Source: Kiloniellales bacterium (lineage in GTDB: Bacteria; Pseudomonadota; Alphaproteobacteria; Kiloniellales; JAKSBE01). Taken from it: a DNA stretch of 5,133 nt. The DNA is taken from the NCBI GenBank assembly GCA_030067055.1, contig JASJAL010000277.1, forward strand, positions 1-5,133. The letters run 5' to 3'. The translations under genes and the position numbers were made by a program. Positions 1 through 4,742 of this stretch are shown here, piece by piece. The notes under the pieces were generated by a model that ran no database searches, had not been told where the DNA came from, and saw only the letters and a list, made by a program, of their open reading frames with translations. Each line of letters starts with the position of its first letter. The stretch's first letter is position 1.

Positions 1-2
1 GC

Positions 3-113
3 CCCCTCACCCAGCTCCGGCTAAGGCTCGGCCCTTGGCCTCGCCAAGGCCCCACAACCCTCTCCTCGGGGGAGAGGGAGTGGCCCGCCGTGCAGCGGTG
101 GGAGGGTGAGGGG
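3..113. repeat. Composite palindromic intergenic element
   Basis: A 10-bp perfect inverted repeat, CCCCTCACCC at 3-12 and GGGTGAGGGG at 104-113, encloses two further perfect hairpins: CCTTGGC/GCCAAGG at 33-39 and 43-49 (3-nt loop), and CCCTCTCC/GGAGAGGG at 58-65 and 71-78 (5-nt loop). The whole can fold as a multi-branched stem-loop. It resembles the common proteobacterial intergenic repeats with CCCTCTCC...GGAGAGGG cores and CCCTCACCC ends; that link is from memory, not from a search. It ends 25 bases beyond the stop codon of the minus-strand binding-protein gene, so its transcript would form strong structure and could protect or end that mRNA. No U-run follows, so it is not a classical intrinsic terminator. 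Confidence 0.7.
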
Positions 114-138
114 TGCGTCGCCGCCATCCGATCGGAAA

Positions 139-1461
139 CTACAGCGACATCTTCGTGTAGTCCGCTTCCGGCTCGTAGAGGCCGTCCTCGATGGTCGTGC
201 GGTGGACCACCTTGAGACGCTTGTTCTCGACCTTCGAGATGAACTGCTGGCCGAAGCTCTGGTGGAGCTGGCCGATGAACTTCTTGCGGCCCTGGGGATG
301 CTCCTTGCCTTCTTCGTACCATTCGACCGCCTCGACCGCCTCGATCAGCGCCGCCCGGTCCTTGTCGTTCGCGCTCTTGTAGCCGCTCTCCTCGACCGCC
401 CGCTTGATCGCGAAGAGCGTTTCCCAGCAGCCGAACATATGCGAGTAGGTCGATATGTCCTTGGGGTCGCTCGCACTGGCGCCGTTTTCGTCGACCCCGA
501 CCTTGGCCCGATAGAATTTCTCCGAGTCCGTCGGATAGCCGTCGGCGTAACGCGGCATGCCTTCCCAGAAATGCGAGCCCTCGAGGAAATCCAGGCCCGG
601 GGTTCCCATGTCGACGGCCTCCAGGGAATCGATGAAACCAAAGAGCTGCGGGCCCCGGTCGCCGAAGAACTCGCCCAGCTCCTTGACGAAGGTCAGCACG
701 CCGGGCCCAACCATGACGTGGTACAGCACCTCCGTCTCGGCCGGGATCTTCGGGAAGTACTTGGTGTAGGAGGTTTCGGTTGGCGGAATCGGCAGCTGCG
801 CCGTCACCTTGCCGCCCAGGCGCTCCAAGGTCGCGCTGAAGTGGTCCCGGTGGTTGTAGCCGAAGGCATAGTCCGGGAACACCATCGCAACCTTCTTGCC
901 CAGGTTCTGGGTAATCCAAGGCCCCATCGAGATGACCTGCTGGCGGACGTCGGTGATGCCCGGCTGGAAAACGTAGCGGTTGAGGCTGCCAGAAGGCACG
1001 TGAGTGCCCTCGCTGACCACGAAGTAGGGCATCTTTAGCTCGCCGGCGCGCGGCGCCGATCCAATGACGACGTGGGAGAAGAGGGTACCGAAGACGAAGT
1101 CGACCTTGTGCTGGCTGGCGAACTTCTCGACCACCTCGGCGCCGCGCTTGGGGTCGGTGGCGTCGTCCTCGATCACCAGCTCGATCGGCCGTCCGGCGAT
1201 GCCGCCCTGCTCGTTGATCAAGGCGACCGCGGCCTGGGTGGTGCGCTCGTACCAGCGGCCGTAGGCCGCGCCGATACCGGTCCGGTGGGCCTGGAAGCCG
1301 AGGCGTAGCGGCGCGTCGCTGCCCTGGGCGAAGGCCCCGAAACTGGGTAGCGTGCCGGCGGCGGCCAGGCCCGCCACGGCCCCGGCGCCCTTCAGCGCCT
1401 TGCGCCGCGACAGCTTCCGGGTGAAGCCGCCCTGAGTTTGCCCTTTGTCCCGCTTGTCCAT
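139..1461 (-). CDS. Tat-exported ABC transporter substrate-binding protein (branched-chain amino acid/amide type)
   Basis: This 440-residue protein is a periplasmic ligand-binding subunit of an ABC importer, of the type-I fold seen in branched-chain amino acid, amide and urea binding proteins (Peripla_BP_6/LivK-like). The N-terminus has a twin-arginine signal: SRRKALK at residues 18-24, a hydrophobic Ala/Gly stretch to about residue 38, and a likely cleavage after AFA (43-45), suggesting folded export by Tat. The mature protein opens with LRLGFQAHRTG. It then shows the family's AALINEQGG-like helix and a GRPIELVIEDDATDP strand-turn, where the chain commonly reads 'G.P.ELV..D...DP'. The ATG at 1459-1461 is supported by an AGGGAGGGA ribosome site (1468-1476) six bases upstream. 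No permease or ATPase gene is in the window, so partners must be elsewhere or left of position 1. The ligand is unknown. Proximity to a molybdenum hydroxylase makes an aromatic or N-heterocyclic ligand possible but unproven. Confidence 0.93.
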   Translation of the reverse strand: MDKRDKGQTQGGFTRKLSRRKALKGAGAVAGLAAAGTLPSFGAFAQGSDAPLRLGFQAHRTGIGAAYGRWYERTTQAAVALINEQGGIAGRPIELVIEDDATDPKRGAEVVEKFASQHKVDFVFGTLFSHVVIGSAPRAGELKMPYFVVSEGTHVPSGSLNRYVFQPGITDVRQQVISMGPWITQNLGKKVAMVFPDYAFGYNHRDHFSATLERLGGKVTAQLPIPPTETSYTKYFPKIPAETEVLYHVMVGPGVLTFVKELGEFFGDRGPQLFGFIDSLEAVDMGTPGLDFLEGSHFWEGMPRYADGYPTDSEKFYRAKVGVDENGASASDPKDISTYSHMFGCWETLFAIKRAVEESGYKSANDKDRAALIEAVEAVEWYEEGKEHPQGRKKFIGQLHQSFGQQFISKVENKRLKVVHRTTIEDGLYEPEADYTKMSL

Positions 1462-1467
1462 CGAGAG

Positions 1468-1476
1468 TCCCTCCCT
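1468..1476 (-). promoter_or_regulatory. Ribosome binding site of the substrate-binding protein gene
   Basis: On the minus strand the sequence AGGGAGGGA lies six bases before the ATG at 1461. It is a strong match to the anti-Shine-Dalgarno sequence and fixes the start that carries the twin-arginine signal peptide. Confidence 0.75.
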
Positions 1477-1569
1477 GCATCAAAGGTCCTGCGATCCGGC
1501 GGTTTGCCCGCCTTCATTGTCGAGGCGGCAAGTCTAGCCCGGATCTTTCATTCGTACACCAACGGTTCC

Positions 1570-1619
1570 AGAGCGGGATGATTTGAAGTCGCTTGGACTT
1601 TGAATCTGAATCCCGCTCT
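1570..1619 (+). repeat. 50-bp hairpin element, copy 1 (REP/RIME-like)
   Basis: The outer stem is a 10-bp perfect inverted repeat, AGAGCGGGAT (1570-1579) and ATCCCGCTCT (1610-1619). The inner stem is GATT-TG-AAGTC (1580-1590) against GACTT-TG-AATC (1596-1606), with loop GCTTG; the TG/TG positions can form G-U wobbles in RNA. A three-base TGA bulge (1607-1609) separates the inner and outer stems. Small palindromic intergenic repeats of this general look occur in alphaproteobacterial genomes (RIME/REP-like), recognised from memory only. It lies between two minus-strand genes, upstream of the binding-protein gene. It pairs with an inverted relative at 1633-1682. Confidence 0.75.
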
Positions 1620-1632
1620 CCTTCAACAGTCT

Positions 1633-1682
1633 AGAGCACGATTCAGACAAGAGGTCGATTGGACCTCATATCATCGTGCTCT
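1633..1682 (-). repeat. 50-bp hairpin element, copy 2 (inverted relative of copy 1)
   Basis: The outer stem AGAGCACGAT (1633-1642) pairs with ATCGTGCTCT (1673-1682). The repeat extends two bases each way to a 12-bp perfect inverted repeat, CTAGAGCACGAT/ATCGTGCTCTAG (1631-1684). The inner stem GAGGTC (1651-1656) pairs with GACCTC (1662-1667) around a five-base loop. Read on the minus strand it aligns without gaps to copy 1 at 35 of 50 positions (counted by hand), including the same TGA bulge at element positions 38-40, so it is the same family in opposite orientation. Its right arm overlaps the TAG stop codon (1681-1683) of the membrane-protein gene. Confidence 0.75.
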
Positions 1683-3144
1683 AGCCCGCGACCGGCGCCG
1701 ACAGCAGCCAGAGGCCGAACAGGGTATAGCAGATCATCAGGACGGTCATCGGGATCTGGCTGACCACGGCCCGGCCGCGCCCTCCGATCTGCCGCAAAGC
1801 GATGGCGTGGGCCAGGGCGACCGCGACCACGTGGGCGATCACGATGATCGCGATCTGGCTCTGCCAGATCAGCCGCACGGTGTGGAAGTCCATCAGGAAG
1901 GACGCGGTGACATGGGCGCCGCGCAGCCCCAGGAGGTTCCAGCCCTGCCCGAAGGGATCGTTGAAGGCGATCGCCGCGTACTGCGCGTCGACCATGAAGA
2001 TGGTCAGGTAATGCGCCAGGTGATAGCCGAAGGCGATCGGGGCGACCGACAGGGCGTAGCCGCCGAAGGCCTCGGCCAGGCTACCCGGCCGCCCGGCCAG
2101 GCGGTGGCCCAGCCAGACCACGCCCAGGTAGCAGCCCAGCAGCGCGCCAAAGGTCGCCAGCAGGCCCAGGGTGTTGGGCAGCAGCACCACCGAGCGCCCG
2201 GGAAACTCCAAGGGATTGATCCCGATCGCACCGAGCCAGCGGAAGGTCAGCGACAGGCCGTCGAAGGAAACCGTGCTCAGCATCAGGATCACGAAGGCGA
2301 CCCCGCTGATCGGCAGCGGCGCGACCCGCAGCAGCCCCAGGCCCGGCAGGGTGAGCTGGAGCCGGCCTGCGTCCTCGCTATCGGCGGGCGCCTCCGGACG
2401 CCCGTTCAGCGGCGACATCCAGGAGACGATCCGGAAGTAGACCGAAAAGGCCTCGCCCCGGCCCAGCCAGGCACGATCGCCAAAGACCAGCATGCCGACC
2501 AGGTTGGCCAGGAAGTAGAGGCCGACCGCCCGCGACAGGGTCGGCGGGTCCTGGGGCGTCGTATAGACCAGCTCGAACCAGGCGAAGCCGAGGAACTGCA
2601 GGACCGCCGGCCAGTAGCCGAGCCAGCCCGGATAGCGCAACGGCGGCTCTGCGATCCAGCGGTCGAGGCCCGGCAGGCGGCCGAGCAGGGCGTAGAGGCC
2701 GCGCCAGGGGTTCAGCACCGCCCAGAGGTTGCCGAAGATAAGGTGCAGGACGGTCAGCCCGACCCACCACAGGGTCCAGATCGTGAGCGGCAGGGGATTG
2801 GCCAGAGGGTCCGGCGTGCCCAGAAGGCCGGCGCCGATCAGGGCCAGCATGACCAGGGTGCTGGCCAGGCTCAGCGGCAGCCCGCCGCCGCTCGGCAGCC
2901 TGCCGAGCGGTCGGACCGCTGCCTCCAGCCTGGCAAAGCCCGAGGTTCCGACCAGGGCGACCAGGACGAAGGAAAGCCCGACGACCAGGCTGCCGCCGGC
3001 GATATAGAGGTCGCTCGGCAAGGTCAGGACGATGGCGTTCTCGGAGGTGTGCGCCAGGGCCGCGTCGGGACGGCCGCAGAAACCGGCTGCGAGCGGCAAC
3101 CCGGCGGCGACGCCTCTTGGGATTTTCCGGTCCGGGGATTGCAT
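1681..3144 (-). CDS. Polytopic membrane protein, fenitrothion hydrolase (Fed)-like family, function unknown
   Basis: The protein has 487 residues from the ATG at 3142-3144. Residues 1-31 look like a signal peptide (basic RKIPR start, Ala/Gly core, ALA-H cleavage at 31/32). About ten hydrophobic segments follow, near 44-66, 91-110, 120-144, 177-196, 206-223, 279-297, 318-346, 362-386, 428-450 and 463-483. Recognisable family-like stretches are LPSDLYIAGG, LWAVLNPWRGL (140-150), FAWFELVY (187-194), GDRAWLGRGEAFSVYFR (222-238) and YHLAHYLTIF (374-383), whose two histidines sit in a predicted membrane helix. These recall proteins often labelled fenitrothion hydrolase in databases; the label comes from a pesticide-degrading Burkholderia enzyme and is probably not the natural role here. 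Recognition is from memory. A GTG at 3196-3198 would add 18 residues before the signal peptide and was not chosen. Neither start has a strong ribosome site. It is transcribed divergently from the MarR gene. Confidence 0.8.
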   Translation of the reverse strand: MQSPDRKIPRGVAAGLPLAAGFCGRPDAALAHTSENAIVLTLPSDLYIAGGSLVVGLSFVLVALVGTSGFARLEAAVRPLGRLPSGGGLPLSLASTLVMLALIGAGLLGTPDPLANPLPLTIWTLWWVGLTVLHLIFGNLWAVLNPWRGLYALLGRLPGLDRWIAEPPLRYPGWLGYWPAVLQFLGFAWFELVYTTPQDPPTLSRAVGLYFLANLVGMLVFGDRAWLGRGEAFSVYFRIVSWMSPLNGRPEAPADSEDAGRLQLTLPGLGLLRVAPLPISGVAFVILMLSTVSFDGLSLTFRWLGAIGINPLEFPGRSVVLLPNTLGLLATFGALLGCYLGVVWLGHRLAGRPGSLAEAFGGYALSVAPIAFGYHLAHYLTIFMVDAQYAAIAFNDPFGQGWNLLGLRGAHVTASFLMDFHTVRLIWQSQIAIIVIAHVVAVALAHAIALRQIGGRGRAVVSQIPMTVLMICYTLFGLWLLSAPVAG

Positions 3145-3191
3145 TGGCACGGAGATCTTTCGGCCTGCGCTGTGTGGAACGACCCTGGCCC

Positions 3192-3220
3192 AATCCACTG
3201 GGCCGGCGTTGCCCTGTCAA
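3192..3220 (-). promoter_or_regulatory. Candidate promoter of the membrane-protein gene
   Basis: On the minus strand a perfect -35 hexamer TTGACA (3220-3215) is followed 17 bases later by TGGATT (3197-3192), a weak -10. A start near 3185 would give a leader of about 40 bases. A 6-bp perfect inverted repeat, GGCCCA/TGGGCC (3187-3192 and 3199-3204), straddles the proposed -10 and could be a regulator site. The weak -10 keeps confidence low. Confidence 0.35.
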
Positions 3221-3250
3221 GCCGGGGCCGCTGGATTGGCCCTGCCTGGC

Positions 3251-3278
3251 CTTGTGGCGCCGCACCGATGCGTATAAT
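3251..3278 (+). promoter_or_regulatory. Promoter of the MarR-family gene
   Basis: A perfect -10 hexamer TATAAT lies at 3273-3278, unusual in such GC-rich DNA. A poor -35 candidate, CTTGTG at 3251-3256, has a 16-bp spacer. Transcription would start at about 3284-3286, inside the palindrome at 3279-3296. Confidence 0.6.
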
Positions 3279-3296
3279 GGTTGAGGACTCTCAACC
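3279..3296. promoter_or_regulatory. Putative MarR operator (18-bp perfect palindrome)
   Basis: The sequence GGTTGAG-GACT-CTCAACC is a perfect 7-bp inverted repeat with a 4-bp spacer. It starts directly after the TATAAT box and ends directly before the GGAGG ribosome site of the MarR gene. Length, symmetry and the TTGA/TCAA half-site cores fit operators bound by MarR dimers. The position would block transcription initiation, so negative autoregulation is the natural reading. Confidence 0.6.
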
Positions 3297-3307
3297 GGAG
3301 GGACCCA

Positions 3308-3757
3308 ATGAAGCGGCAGCGGACAGCGGAGGCGCCGGCCGACTACGACTATCTGCTCGAAGCGCAGGTCGGTCACCTCCTGCGCCGGGCCCACCAGCGG
3401 GCGAGCGCGATCTTCGCCGCGCACTTTGGCGCGCATCAGCTGACGCCGACCCAGTACGCCGCGCTGGTCAAGATCCACGACGAGGGCGAAGTCTCGCAGA
3501 ACTATCTGGGACGGCTCACGGCCATGGATCCCGCCACCATGAAGGGCGTGATCGACCGCCTGGACAAGCGCGGCCTGATCGCCAGCAAGCCGGATCCAAC
3601 GGACCGCCGCCGCACGCTCTGGCGCCTGACCGCCGCGGCGGAGGAACTGCTGGTTCCGGCCATCGAGGCCGGACAGGCGGTCACGGAAGCGACACTGGCG
3701 CCGCTCTCGGCCAAGGAGCGTGCGGCCTTTCTCGCCCTGCTCGCGCGCCTGACCTGA
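3308..3757 (+). CDS. MarR-family transcriptional regulator
   Basis: This 149-residue protein is a winged-helix regulator of usual MarR length that would bind palindromic DNA as a dimer and release it on ligand binding. N-terminal helices (residues 13-40, LLEAQVGHLLRRAHQR region) form the dimer interface. The winged helix spans about 43-105: LTPTQYAALVKI (45-56), the helix-turn-helix VSQNYLGRLTAMDPATMKGVIDRL (62-85), then RGLI and the family's wing signature DPTDRRR (96-102). C-terminal helices (about 112-148) complete the dimer. The ATG at 3308 was chosen because GGAGG (3297-3301) precedes it at proper spacing; an in-frame TTG at 3281 lies inside the palindrome and has no ribosome site. It sits 130 bases upstream of, and co-directional with, a molybdenum hydroxylase operon, so it probably senses that enzyme's substrate or product (inference). 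It lacks the N-terminal Trp-containing helix typical of urate-responsive HucR/PecS types as far as I can judge. Confidence 0.93.
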   Translation: MKRQRTAEAPADYDYLLEAQVGHLLRRAHQRASAIFAAHFGAHQLTPTQYAALVKIHDEGEVSQNYLGRLTAMDPATMKGVIDRLDKRGLIASKPDPTDRRRTLWRLTAAAEELLVPAIEAGQAVTEATLAPLSAKERAAFLALLARLT

Positions 3758-3789
3758 GTCTTGCCCCTGTTTCTTGCATGACGTGCAGT

Positions 3790-3819
3790 TTGGTCTTATT
3801 CTGCTTTTGTTCGTATACA
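3790..3819 (+). promoter_or_regulatory. Candidate promoter of the molybdenum hydroxylase operon
   Basis: A strikingly AT-rich patch (about 3789-3829) in otherwise GC-rich DNA contains TTGGTC (3790-3795) and TATACA (3814-3819) with an 18-bp spacer. An alternative pair is TTGCAT (3774-3779) and TATTCT (3797-3802) with a 17-bp spacer. In either case the GTATAC-centred palindrome overlaps the -10 or the start point. Confidence 0.45.
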
Positions 3820-3824
3820 TACAA
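3807..3824. promoter_or_regulatory. Putative operator of the molybdenum hydroxylase operon (GTATAC palindrome)
   Basis: TTGT-TC-GTATAC-AT-ACAA is an imperfect 18-bp palindrome: 14 of 18 positions are symmetric, with two mismatched pairs flanking the GTATAC centre. It overlaps the probable promoter of the FAD-subunit gene. GntR-type regulators often bind TTGTATACAA-like sites (general knowledge), and MarR proteins also bind AT-rich palindromes. It does not match the GGTTGAG palindrome before the MarR gene, so the binding protein is uncertain. Confidence 0.5.
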
Positions 3825-3841
3825 ATAAGCGAGCACTGGAC

Positions 3842-3858
3842 CGGGCCGTGACGGCCCG
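3842..3858 (+). other. Leader hairpin upstream of the FAD-subunit gene
   Basis: CGGGCCG-TGA-CGGCCCG forms a perfect 7-bp GC stem with a 3-base loop in the presumed 5' leader. It ends nine bases before the AGGAGGAGA ribosome site (3868-3876). No U-run follows, so it is not an intrinsic terminator. It could stabilise the mRNA or be incidental in GC-rich DNA. Confidence 0.35.
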
Positions 3859-3867
3859 CGGTCGCAC

Positions 3868-3876
3868 AGGAGGAGA
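3868..3876 (+). promoter_or_regulatory. Ribosome binding site of the FAD-subunit gene
   Basis: AGGAGGAGA precedes the ATG at 3888 by 11 bases. It is the strongest Shine-Dalgarno match in the window and fixes the start of the operon's first gene. Confidence 0.7.
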
Positions 3877-3887
3877 CTTCGGGCCAG

Positions 3888-4742
3888 ATGCCGACCTATC
3901 TGCGCCCCGGAACGCTGGATGACGCGCTCGCCGCCCTGGCCGCGCAGCGCCTGACGGTCCTGGCCGGGGGTACCGACTTCTATCCGGCGCGGGTCGGCCG
4001 GCCGCTCGACGACGACGTTCTCGACATCACCGCGCTCGGCGAGCTGCACGGCATCCGGGACGAGGGCACGGCCTGGCGCATCGGCGCGCTGACGACCTGG
4101 AGCGACCTGCTGCGTGCTGAGCTGCCGCCCTGCTTCGACGGCCTCAAGGCCGCGGCCCGCGAGGTCGGCGGAGTCCAGGTCCAGAACGCCGGCACCCTGA
4201 TCGGCAACCTCTGCAACGCTTCCCCCGCCGCCGACGGCGTCCCGAACCTGCTGGCCCTGGACGCCGAGGTCGAGCTGGCCAGCGCCGCTGGGGAAAGGCG
4301 CCTGCCGCTGGCCGATTTCGTCGTCGGCAACCGGGAGACCCAATGCCGGCCGCAGGAGCTGGTCACCGGCGTCTTGCTGCCAAAGCCGAGGCCCGGCGCC
4401 TCCAGCGCCTTCGTGAAGCTGGGCGCGCGCCGCTATCTGGTGATCTCGATCGTCATGCTCGCCGTCGTGATCGAGCCCGAAGCAGGGCGGGTCGCCGGCG
4501 CAAGGGTCGCGGTCGGCGCCTGTTCACCCGTGGCGCAGCGCTTGCCGGCGCTGGAAGCGGCCCTGCGCGACCGCGCCCTCGATTCCGCGCTGGGTGACGC
4601 GCTGTCGCCTGACCACTTGCGGGCCGTGCTCGCGCCCATCGACGACGTCCGGGCCTCGGCCGACTACCGCTGGGACGCGGCCGAGACCGCGCTCCGCCGC
4701 TGCCTTTCCGAGCTCGGGGAAAGCCTGGGAGGCGCGGCGTGA
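3888..4742 (+). CDS. FAD-binding medium subunit of a molybdenum hydroxylase (xanthine dehydrogenase/CO dehydrogenase family)
   Basis: This 284-residue protein has the usual length of the stand-alone flavoprotein (CoxM/XdhB-like) subunit. It carries FAD and passes electrons between the [2Fe-2S] subunit and the acceptor, in the cytoplasm. The N-terminal FAD domain shows the pyrophosphate-binding AGGTD at 26-30 and a second FAD loop at 100-116, NAGTLIGNLCNASPAAD. This matches the family pattern N-x-GT-x-GGN-x3-ASPxAD except that the first G of GGN is Ile (I105). The C-terminal domain, from about 171 (SAFVKLGARRYLVIS onward), matches the CO dehydrogenase flavoprotein C-terminal fold. Its TGA overlaps the GTG start of the next gene by 4 bp, implying translational coupling. 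Subunit order FAD then [2Fe-2S] suggests the large molybdopterin subunit follows outside the window. Substrate (purine, nicotinate-like, aldehyde, CO-like) cannot be assigned from this subunit, so no gene symbol is given. Confidence 0.93.
   Translation: MPTYLRPGTLDDALAALAAQRLTVLAGGTDFYPARVGRPLDDDVLDITALGELHGIRDEGTAWRIGALTTWSDLLRAELPPCFDGLKAAAREVGGVQVQNAGTLIGNLCNASPAADGVPNLLALDAEVELASAAGERRLPLADFVVGNRETQCRPQELVTGVLLPKPRPGASSAFVKLGARRYLVISIVMLAVVIEPEAGRVAGARVAVGACSPVAQRLPALEAALRDRALDSALGDALSPDHLRAVLAPIDDVRASADYRWDAAETALRRCLSELGESLGGAA

Noticed and set aside
106..1038. A 310-codon plus-strand frame opposite the substrate-binding protein gene
   Set aside because: It is antisense to a clear family member with a signal peptide and ribosome site. 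The translation is Leu/Arg/Val-rich mirror sequence with no domain.
1504..1531. Imperfect inverted repeat TTGCCCGCC/GGCGGCAA upstream of the binding-protein gene
   Set aside because: One arm has an extra base, and no good -35/-10 pair lies beside it on the minus strand, so a regulatory role cannot be supported.
3145..3198. GTG-initiated extension of the membrane protein by 18 residues
   Set aside because: It would place a polar stretch ahead of an otherwise normal signal peptide, has no ribosome site, and its start overlaps the palindrome near the proposed promoter.
3775..3787. Near-palindrome TGCATGACGTGCA after the MarR gene
   Set aside because: It is short, with four-base outer arms and one mismatch; TGCA is self-complementary and arises often by chance.
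2378..3820. A 480-codon minus-strand frame across the MarR gene and part of the membrane-protein gene
   Set aside because: It overlaps two well-supported genes in other frames, its product is an Arg/Pro/Gly-rich shadow, and it covers both promoter regions.
1600..3828. A 742-codon open frame on the plus strand, opposite the membrane-protein gene and running through the MarR gene
   Set aside because: Its translation is low-complexity, rich in Gln, Arg, Asp and Gly with no fold, and lies antisense to a convincing membrane protein and out of frame with a clear MarR gene. GC-biased third positions explain the lack of stops.
3681..4343. A 220-codon minus-strand frame opposite the FAD-subunit gene
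   Set aside because: It is antisense to conserved FAD-binding motifs and has no recognisable domain or ribosome site.
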